From Glandiceps talaboti (taxonomy: Eukaryota > Hemichordata > Enteropneusta > Spengelidae): a DNA stretch of 64,000 bases. Location: NCBI RefSeq assembly GCF_964340395.1, contig NC_135564.1, positions 11,431,391-11,495,390 on the forward strand, given 5' to 3'. Positions within the stretch are counted from its first letter, which is position 1, and each line of letters opens with the position of its first letter. Under the pieces are notes generated by a model. The model ran no database searches. It worked only from the letters and a program-made list of their open reading frames with translations, and had not been told where the DNA came from. Shown piece by piece: positions 61,001 to 64,000 of this stretch. The position numbers were made by a program, and so were the translations under genes.

Positions 61001-62106
61001 TTCATCTTGATTTTATTTTTTATAATTGTATGATTGGATTTGATTGTTATACAGATAATGGACAACCAAATCAACCTTCAGATCCAGAGCAGCAGTCATC
61101 AGGTAATTTATTTGTGCTTATTTTTTTTAAAAGGGGAGTGCCAATCCATGAAATAGATGTATTTTCATACTTTGGGTTCTGGAGAGTCGTATCATTATTT
61201 CACACCAAGAAACACCAAATTAACATTTTCTGTCACCTCTGTTGTTCTCACACTTCAGCCACCATTGCCTCATGGGACTTTATAGCAGGCCTACACATAT
61301 AAACAATGACTATTTATCTAAATGTAATAAACACTTAGGAGTCATGAATATTTAGTGTGCATCTAATAAATATGTATGTCTGCTAAGTCCCATGATGCAA
61401 TGGTAGACCAGTATGAGAACAATAGAGGTGAAATAGAGTTTCAATTTGGTGTTTCTTGGCAATCATGCAAAATTTATGTAATGTGAAATCATGAAATTGC
61501 TCTCCAGAACCTCAAGTTCATAATTATATTACTTTTATTTCATGGAGTGGTGTCTATAGAACTTAAATAGGTAATTTTGATGAATGGGCATTTCTTTTGG
61601 ATTTGTCAATAAAATGATCTAAAAATAATTATAGTACCATTTACTGTCAGTAAGTGAAGAAGGCTATAGAGGCTTTTGATAATGCTTTCCTAGTTGTGTT
61701 AAACAATATTTAGAACTTTATGATGTATTTCTACTTAAAAAAAATAATGTGAAATATACAACGAAGATTTAATTATAGTGATATTGATAGACTATATGTG
61801 ACATATAAATATGCTACATAAGTTACAGACAATGTGAATTCTTGTTCACCTGTAGGTCTGAGTGGCGGTGCCATTTTTGGAATTATACTTGGAGTTGTTC
61901 TTGCTGTAGTGGCTGTACTTGCGGTTGTGTATATGTTATTCATTCGTAATAGTGATTTCTCTCTTCCTAAAATGCCAACAACTTCATCGTCATCAGGGCC
62001 TCCACAGTCTGTAGGATTTGACAACAGTCTGTATTCTACCTCAACATCGGTCAATGTCGATGACAAAGTCAAACTTGAATTCAATGACAACATAGCAGAT
62101 GCCTAA
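28563..62106 (+). CDS. Gene B: complete multi-CTLD transmembrane lectin receptor
   Basis: Complete spliced gene, 42 exons: 28563-28611, 32484-32635, 33376-33494, 34163-34293, 34955-35172, 35351-35436, 36409-36512, 37053-37182, 38149-38231, 38801-38926, 39485-39556, 40249-40281, 40815-40973, 41360-41448, 42091-42241, 42385-42423, 42621-42794, 43271-43387, 44019-44141, 44586-44825, 45545-45757, 46134-46568, 47475-47629, 48387-48503, 49265-49380, 49830-49981, 50438-50646, 50968-51104, 51778-51830, 52333-52545, 53434-53612, 53849-53916, 54934-55031, 55819-56079, 56587-56735, 56972-57071, 57760-57998, 58484-58655, 59515-59775, 60386-60556, 61055-61102, 61856-62106. The exons sum to 6,192 nt, or 2,063 residues plus stop. 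The order is signal peptide, CTLD1-5, PAN, CTLD6 interrupted by FAMeT, CTLD7-12, stalk, transmembrane helix and tail with FDNSLY. It is a tandem paralogue of gene A. It lacks the ricin-like and fibronectin II domains of vertebrate mannose receptors. The role as an endocytic lectin is inferred. Confidence 0.9.
28612..32483. other. Gene B intron 1
   Basis: 3.9 kb, the longest intron of the window, separating the signal-peptide exon from CTLD1. It contains a direct repeat (about 30339-30387 and 30635-30685, sharing ctagcaagactaag and ccatgatcagaaa), a palindrome (31532-31625), several GAGGGCGC/GCGCCCTC words and a G-rich stretch near 32100-32190. No exon recognised. First introns often hold regulatory elements, but none is identified here. 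Confidence 0.6.
31532..31625. mobile_element. Short fold-back element in gene B intron 1
   Basis: Left arm ggcctattggcggaatctgt and right arm acagattcagccaatgggca are inverted, about 35 bases each, around tttccatagaaa. Possibly a MITE remnant. Confidence 0.5.
32484..34293 (+). CDS. Gene B CTLD1 (exons 2-4)
   Basis: Residues about 20-150, a long-form C-type lectin domain. It opens with CPAGW and carries WMGL, QPD followed by ED C, then WND and a closing YFCQ. QPD with WND is the galactose-type calcium-site signature in this family, so galactose or GalNAc ligands are possible. Exon ends fall in phases 0, 2 and 1. The third exon is 131 bp, the same as the first gene A exon in the window (770-900), which fixes the alignment of the two genes. 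Confidence 0.85.
32983..33057. repeat. (GATT)n microsatellite
   Basis: GATT array with three GACT variants, in the CTLD1 intron of gene B. Confidence 0.94.
34030..34100. repeat. (GTTGT)n imperfect pentanucleotide repeat
   Basis: Short GTGTT array about 60 bases before exon 34163-34293 of gene B. Confidence 0.85.
34955..36512 (+). CDS. Gene B CTLD2 (exons 5-7)
   Basis: Residues about 151-286. It has WESVNDMCFKYV at the start, WIGASD in the middle, and a closing FVCAKK. The calcium-site triad is degenerate: EPK replaces EPN, and WNT replaces WND. The fold cysteines are kept, so this is probably a structural or calcium-independent domain. A fold-back element sits in its last intron (35796-36075). 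Confidence 0.82.
35796..36075. mobile_element. Fold-back (MITE-like) element, gene B CTLD2 intron
   Basis: Ends caatagccccatctacac and gtacatggggctattg are inverted complements. Inner blocks such as cctacctgag and ctcaggtagg, and several tcaggacg/tcaggagg words, make it strongly self-complementary. No coding capacity. Confidence 0.65.
36923..36964. repeat. (AAAT)n microsatellite
   Basis: AATA run about 90 bases before exon 37053-37182. Confidence 0.9.
37053..39556 (+). CDS. Gene B CTLD3 (exons 8-11)
   Basis: Residues about 287-423. It has [36 protein letters not shown] and WDI, closing with FVCEIRE. EPS and WDI are not a canonical calcium-site pair, so direct sugar binding is doubtful. The domain spans four exons, more than most others in this protein. 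The gene A copy uses a GC donor after the second of these exons, while gene B has an ordinary GTAAGA there. Confidence 0.82.
40249..42241 (+). CDS. Gene B linker and CTLD4 (exons 12-15)
   Basis: A 33-bp linker exon (40249-40281, QAVVPYQPDT) is followed by CTLD4 in three exons, residues about 435-567. It has CPDGW, GAYCYYF, LASIEDGTEE, WLWIGLND, WEWVDGT, EPN, ED C, WND and FVCKF. EPN with WND is the mannose/GlcNAc/fucose-type signature, so this is one of the likeliest sugar-binding domains. Confidence 0.85.
42385..44141 (+). CDS. Gene B linker and CTLD5 (exons 16-19)
   Basis: A short linker exon (42385-42423, ending PVTEVPKVT) is followed by three exons for CTLD5, residues about 581-718. It has [53 protein letters not shown] and WND, closing with YVCEN. 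It is a mannose-type site by motif. About 49 bases around the [15 protein letters not shown] segment are identical to gene A. A (GA)n array and a minisatellite lie in its introns. Confidence 0.86.
42459..42572. repeat. (GA)n, (GT)n and G-run compound microsatellite
   Basis: Dinucleotide array ending in a G run, 49 bases before exon 42621-42794 (CTLD5). It lies close to the acceptor but upstream of an intact pyrimidine tract. Confidence 0.94.
43037..43083. repeat. (CAAT)n microsatellite
   Basis: TCAA tetranucleotide run in the CTLD5 intron of gene B. Confidence 0.94.
43450..43800. repeat. Minisatellite with CCACATGGTATTACA-type units
   Basis: About 17 degenerate copies of a unit of roughly 20-22 bases (consensus near cccacatggtattacacctg) in the CTLD5 intron of gene B. 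It leaves open frames in all three plus frames, which are repeat artefacts. Confidence 0.82.
44586..44825 (+). CDS. Gene B PAN/apple-like domain (exon 20)
   Basis: One 240-bp exon with phase-1 introns on both sides, residues about 719-798. It has FNVYRNYILDGYD, then a cysteine pair spaced CAKYC, then YTCSSFDYD, and MACNLS. The cysteine pattern and the SFDYD...C.LS block are those of PAN/apple domains, which bind proteins or sugars. It is a symmetric 1-1 exon, typical of domains spread by exon shuffling. I assign PAN by pattern, not by a profile search. Confidence 0.75.
45545..48455 (+). CDS. Gene B CTLD6, split by a FAMeT domain (exons 21-24)
   Basis: The N-terminal half (45545-45757) starts with a Thr/Pro linker, then [22 protein letters not shown] and ELVSIKDSNENSF. 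The C-terminal half resumes at 47475 with WHGLNDL, YEWVDL, YTRW, EPN, ED C and, in exon 24, YWND and VCKKA. The whole of exon 22 (46134-46568) lies between the halves. Without that exon the halves join in frame, because both junctions are phase 1, and give a normal-length CTLD with EPN and WND. An extra cysteine follows the conserved one (EDCCS). Confidence 0.85.
46134..46568 (+). CDS. Gene B FAMeT-like (Methyltransf_FA) domain inside CTLD6 (exon 22)
   Basis: A single 435-bp exon, exactly 145 codons, with phase-1 introns on both sides; residues about 870-1014. Blocks [63 protein letters not shown] and [10 protein letters not shown] match the FAMeT-type beta-sandwich found in many invertebrate secreted and lectin-like proteins. 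Despite the family name, no methyltransferase activity is expected. It probably binds ligand or protein. It projects from the middle of CTLD6. Confidence 0.82.
47281..47373. repeat. Dispersed repeat, copy 1 (pair of 58207-58303)
   Basis: Shares gatattttaacaatttt, tgtctgattgaaaaaa and tacagctagtg in the same order with 58207-58303, in a different intron of gene B. Likely two insertions of one element. Confidence 0.6.
47690..47826. mobile_element. Compact fold-back element in CTLD6 intron of gene B
   Basis: Begins actgcatgaaagagtggtat and ends in the inverted form, accatttttcatgcagt. The arms pair for about 55 bases with few mismatches around a short loop. It is an almost perfect long hairpin with no coding capacity. 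Confidence 0.7.
47831..47864. other. Short hairpin next to the fold-back element
   Basis: ccatagaccttcc and ggagggtctatgg pair around a loop of about 8 bases. It starts 5 bases after the 47690-47826 fold-back. Function unknown. Confidence 0.55.
48495..50538 (+). CDS. Gene B CTLD7 (end of exon 24 to exon 27)
   Basis: The first cysteine (ECGT) is already encoded at the end of exon 24, so this domain shares an exon with CTLD6. It then has [51 protein letters not shown] and QPD, and closes with YICEK. The WND tryptophan is kept (GLW) but the ND is not. QPD hints at a galactose-type ancestor; present binding is uncertain. Exon 27 continues into CTLD8. Confidence 0.82.
48530..48640. repeat. (GTTT)n/(GGGTT)n microsatellite
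   Basis: TTTG array passing into GGTTGGGTTTTG words, just after exon 48387-48503. Confidence 0.88.
48671..48798. repeat. 64-bp tandem duplication
   Basis: Two adjacent copies of a 64-base unit beginning tttagttccatcattacagc. They differ at only a few positions, so this is a recent local duplication within the CTLD7 intron of gene B. Confidence 0.85.
50605..52502 (+). CDS. Gene B CTLD8 (end of exon 27 to exon 30)
   Basis: It begins [15 protein letters not shown] in exon 27, then [47 protein letters not shown] and WVCQIEKG. This is a full EPN/WND mannose-type motif set. In exon 28 a run of roughly 90 bases differs from gene A at only two positions, far above the typical similarity of the two genes. 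A Thr/Ala-rich linker (VAAATATIS) follows. Confidence 0.85.
52654..52960. mobile_element. Fold-back (MITE-like) element with GAGGGCGCCCCATC words
   Basis: Left end tagactgtaaggtacg and right end cgtaccttacagacta are inverted. Two internal copies of tgtgtgagggcgccccatc lie near 52702 and 52922. Related words occur in gene B intron 1 (gtctgtaaggtacgccatga near 32395), suggesting more copies. Confidence 0.62.
53434..55874 (+). CDS. Gene B CTLD9 (exons 31 to start of 34)
   Basis: It has CGTDLSWVFSMGYCYYF, WDKSRDFC, DLVSVHSSLEQNF, AWIGLRE, WSDKTALDY, QPD, WND and FVCKK. QPD with WND gives a galactose-type signature. Glu-Lys-Cys replaces the usual Glu-Asp-Cys after QPD. Exon 34 carries the last strands of this domain, a Thr/Pro linker (TAPKTPEPTVLPPG) and the start of CTLD10. 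Confidence 0.83.
55422..55710. mobile_element. Fold-back (MITE-like) element, second copy of the 6669-7046 family
   Basis: The arms tttattatggattttattta ... tcatgacttc and their inverse pair with each other and with the gene A copy. The right end is ccatatggccactttt. In the CTLD9 intron of gene B. Confidence 0.6.
55929..57071 (+). CDS. Gene B CTLD10 (exon 34 to exon 36)
   Basis: It has [60 protein letters not shown] and YVCQ. Gene A has EPN at the site where gene B has EPT, so the paralogues may differ in sugar binding here. A copy of the 'ggttctggagagtca' fold-back family lies in its intron, near 56102-56376. Confidence 0.83.
56102..56376. mobile_element. Fold-back family copy (rearranged), gene B CTLD10 intron
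   Basis: Left: caggaaataaaggtattttc, ataaactgtgggttcttgag. Right: a short inverted block, ccagaacccatagttaatga. Internal blocks gaatattcat and aaccatgaatat match the copy at 63176-63640. Its outer right end is missing or rearranged. Confidence 0.55.
57225..57652. mobile_element. Imperfect fold-back in the intron before CTLD11 of gene B
   Basis: Inner arms cattagaagtaatt ... gatcattatcatagct (57327-57367) and their inverse (57492-57530) pair well. Outer words ggcaaatccaa and tttgggatttgcc also pair. Old and diverged. Confidence 0.5.
57760..58655 (+). CDS. Gene B CTLD11 (exons 37-38)
   Basis: Residues about 1684-1820, encoded by only two exons. It starts with a Pro/Thr linker (NPAPVQPSTP), then [64 protein letters not shown] and VCKYY. 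EPS and WDD are off-consensus in both genes, which suggests conserved loss of classic sugar coordination. An imperfect fold-back lies in the intron before it (about 57225-57652). Confidence 0.84.
58207..58303. repeat. Dispersed repeat, copy 2 (pair of 47281-47373)
   Basis: Matches the other copy over about 90 bases in the same orientation. In the CTLD11 intron of gene B. Confidence 0.6.
59515..60556 (+). CDS. Gene B CTLD12 (exons 39-40)
   Basis: Residues about 1821-1964, the membrane-proximal lectin domain. It starts with AKPTTPAPVTG, then CNQGNSTSWTEYHNYCYN, WAEAAFEC, GGYIVTINDQDENNY, VWLGLTR, FGWVDDTPLDYTNW, EPN, ED C, WND and YICKK. The full EPN/WND set makes it a likely mannose-type site. 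The NSTS stretch is also an N-glycosylation sequon. Confidence 0.86.
61055..62106 (+). CDS. Gene B stalk, transmembrane helix and cytoplasmic tail (exons 41-42)
   Basis: A 48-bp stalk exon rich in Asn, Gln, Pro and Ser is followed by the terminal exon 61856-62106. It has [15 protein letters not shown] and further Val/Ala/Leu to YMLFI, a single helix of about 26 residues, then RNSDF as the basic stop-transfer side. The tail is about 53 residues with a Ser-rich stretch, VGFDNSLYSTSTSVN, and a TAA stop. FDNSLY fits the FxNxxY clathrin-uptake motif known from LDL-receptor-type tails. Confidence 0.88.
61128..61562. mobile_element. Fold-back MITE, copy in the intron before the transmembrane exon
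   Basis: Left: aaaaggggagtgccaatcca, then actttgggttctggagagtc. Right: ctctccagaacctcaagttc, then catggagtggtgtc. The interior is self-complementary too (cctcatgggac against gtcccatgatg). Same family as 21966-22277. Confidence 0.68.
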
Positions 62107-63120
62107 TATCTATGACCAAAGTCCACAATTGAACACTGACCTCTGGTGGGGAGGGGGTGGGGGGTGGGGGTGTCAAAGGTCAATGCCCTCAGCTTATGCC
62201 TTCACAGAATGTGAGTGAGGACCATGTTAGGTTCCACAATGCATTACACAATTGTTCTGTATATATCACTTTATACTTAGTACATTTTAAAGAGAACATC
62301 CAGGCTATAGAATTATTGCTGTAAGTTTACATCTGCTCGACCTTAATTAACAAAATGGCCAATTCTAATTTTTTTAAAGACTTGGAAGCTAATATTTCAC
62401 TGTATTTTAAACTTTTCTGAAACTATTCAATACAAGATTGATGCTGCAATACTATTTTGGAATAACCAGACGTGACCTCTGACCCAACCAGAACTGACCT
62501 TTGACCCCATTTACTATCCCATAATGCATTGTGGAACCAAGAAAGGCAAAAGCAGTGCAAGTGTAAAAGTAGCTTTCCCTCCAACAAAGAGAATCAATGA
62601 ACCCATCAATGCAACATTTAGATACTTTGTTTTTTTTCTTTTCTTTTGAATTTTTTTAAAAGATGTTAAAAACATTTACAAGCAATTTGACATATTTTCT
62701 GTTAAAATTCTTAATAGTTTGGGGATGTCTCCCCCCCAAAAAGTGCCTTGGGAAGATTTTCGAACTGTGCAAAGTAAAGATTTTTGTAAAAATTTGAAAT
62801 GTTCTGTAAATTTGAAAAAAAAAATCAATATATATGCGATTTGAGTATTTAATAATTTCCTGTATTTTGATTTGATAAGTGTATATTCATGACAGCATTG
62901 ACTGCCTCTGGTTTGGTGGCAGATTTTTCTGTCTGATTTTGGAATGATGAACTTATTTTTCCTTCAAAGACTCCTTCAAGATTTTTACTGTCACTTAGTT
63001 ATCGCAAATTGTGGTTATGAGTACAAACATTTAAGTGCTTAGAATAAGTAGCTGTTATTAAGTTAGGTTTGTAGGTGTCAAATTTTAGAATTATCAAATA
63101 AAGATATTTTTAACCATAAA
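62107..63120 (+). other. Gene B 3' UTR
   Basis: From the stop to shortly after the AATAAA at 63097. It contains a perfect 17-base inverted pair, ggttccacaatgcatta at 62230-62246 and its complement at 62522-62538, so the transcript could fold on itself. A G-rich stretch lies at 62146-62170. No open frame of interest. Confidence 0.55.
63097..63102 (+). promoter_or_regulatory. Probable polyadenylation signal of gene B
   Basis: AATAAA about 990 bases after the gene B stop, followed by a T-rich stretch (atatttttaa, then tgttttcatt) suited to a cleavage region. The 3' UTR length matches that of gene A. A fold-back element begins about 75 bases further on. Confidence 0.55.
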
Positions 63121-63175
63121 TGTTTTCATTGTATATTGTCAATTCTCCTCTTCCCAAGTACCATATTTCCAACTT

Positions 63176-63640
63176 ATAGGGGAATACCACTCAAGGAGAT
63201 AGAGACATTTTCATAAACTATTGGTTCTGGGGAGTCACTTCATGATTTTATGTCACCTACAATTACTTGCGATTTCAGAGAAACATCAACTTGATCTTGT
63301 GCCTTTATAGGGTTTCTTTGCATTGGGACATTGCTTGATAGTCAACACAAATAATATATCCATGGGTGAACAATGAATATTCATGACTTCTGAGTGCTCA
63401 CTCCCATCACTCTAGACCATCTCATGAATATTCATTGTGCAACCATGAATGTATTATTTCTACTGACCCCCATCGTGTAATAGCTCATATTAAAGATACC
63501 CTATGACATGTATGAAGGCACTAGGTGAAAGTGATGTTTCTCTGAAATCACAAGTAATTGCTGGTGATGTAAAATGATGAAATGACTTTCTAGTACTCAT
63601 AGTTTATGAAAATGCCCTCCTGGACTGGCATTCCCATTAT
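63176..63640. mobile_element. Fold-back MITE, copy downstream of gene B
   Basis: Left: aggggaataccactcaagga, then cataaactattggttctggg. Right: tttatgaaaatgccctcctg, then gactggcattcccat. The interior has paired gtttctctgaaatcac blocks and repeated gaatattcat. Same family as 21966-22277 and 61128-61562. The remaining 63641-64000 shows nothing I recognise. Confidence 0.68.
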
Positions 63641-64000
63641 CCCCATTATTTGCAATGTTTTATGTATGTATGCCACATTTTTTTATTCAATTTAAAAATC
63701 ATAATACACATTTGCTACCTCAGGAATAGTATGAGTTATTCCTATGGTTACAACCTTTTTTGAGATTTTCTTTTTCAGTGATGATTCACATACCAGGGGT
63801 ATATGTAGATGGAAATAAAATATAGTGTATTTGATAAACTGATGTATATTCACATCATTAACTGATATTTTGTTATTTACATCTGCGTGCCATAACTAGT
63901 ACTGCTGAAACCTATAAGCTGTCATGCACTGCCAATGATATATGCAACAGGTCAAAGGTCATTACAATGCCATGTTGCTTGCACCACATTTGGATATATA

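Noticed and set aside
28563-62106. Orthology to vertebrate MRC1/MRC2/PLA2R
   Set aside because: No ricin-like or fibronectin II domain precedes CTLD1, there are twelve rather than eight or ten CTLDs, and PAN and FAMeT are extra. Only family-level similarity is supported.
1-64000. tRNA, rRNA or other structural RNA genes
   Set aside because: No cloverleaf, rRNA core or snRNA-like sequence noticed on either strand.

Overview
The window comes from a metazoan, most likely a marine invertebrate. The signs are many small coding exons with GT/AG splice sites, A+T-rich introns, tetranucleotide microsatellites and short fold-back transposon remnants. I cannot name the species; amphioxus or a hemichordate would be compatible, but this is a guess. 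No RNA gene, CRISPR array, bacterial operon or viral genome is visible.

The coding content is two tandem, same-strand paralogous genes for very large type I membrane lectins. Gene A (5' end outside the window) runs from exon 770-900 to a stop at 25270, with 39 exons in view. Gene B is complete: 42 exons from the ATG at 28563 to the stop at 62106, for about 2,063 residues. I built both models by hand from splice sites, reading frame and comparison of one copy with the other. From gene B exon 4 onward every exon has a counterpart in gene A. Of these 39 pairs, 28 have identical length and the other 11 differ by multiples of three.

Gene B reads in order: signal peptide, five C-type lectin domains (CTLD1-5), one PAN/apple-like domain, CTLD6 split by an inserted FAMeT-like domain (Methyltransf_FA, often misleadingly called farnesoic acid O-methyltransferase), CTLD7-12, a short stalk, one transmembrane helix, and a cytoplasmic tail with an FxNxxY endocytosis motif. 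Gene A has the same plan, minus its first three exons. About half of the CTLDs keep an EPN or QPD sugar-specificity motif together with WND, so binding of mannose-type and galactose-type glycans by one array is plausible. The architecture recalls the mannose receptor family, but the ricin-like and fibronectin II domains are absent and there are twelve CTLDs, so these are lineage-specific receptors. An endocytic pattern-recognition role is inferred.

Layout: 1-769 intron of gene A with a purine-rich tract; 770-25270 gene A; 25271 to about 26250 its 3' UTR; about 26250-28562 intergenic, with a TGTGTC/CTGT array; 28563-62106 gene B, with a 3.9 kb first intron; 62107 to about 63120 its 3' UTR; 63120-64000 downstream DNA with a fold-back element. 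Introns of gene A are rich in microsatellites. Both genes carry fold-back (MITE-like) elements of several families. Introns not listed separately showed nothing I could recognise.
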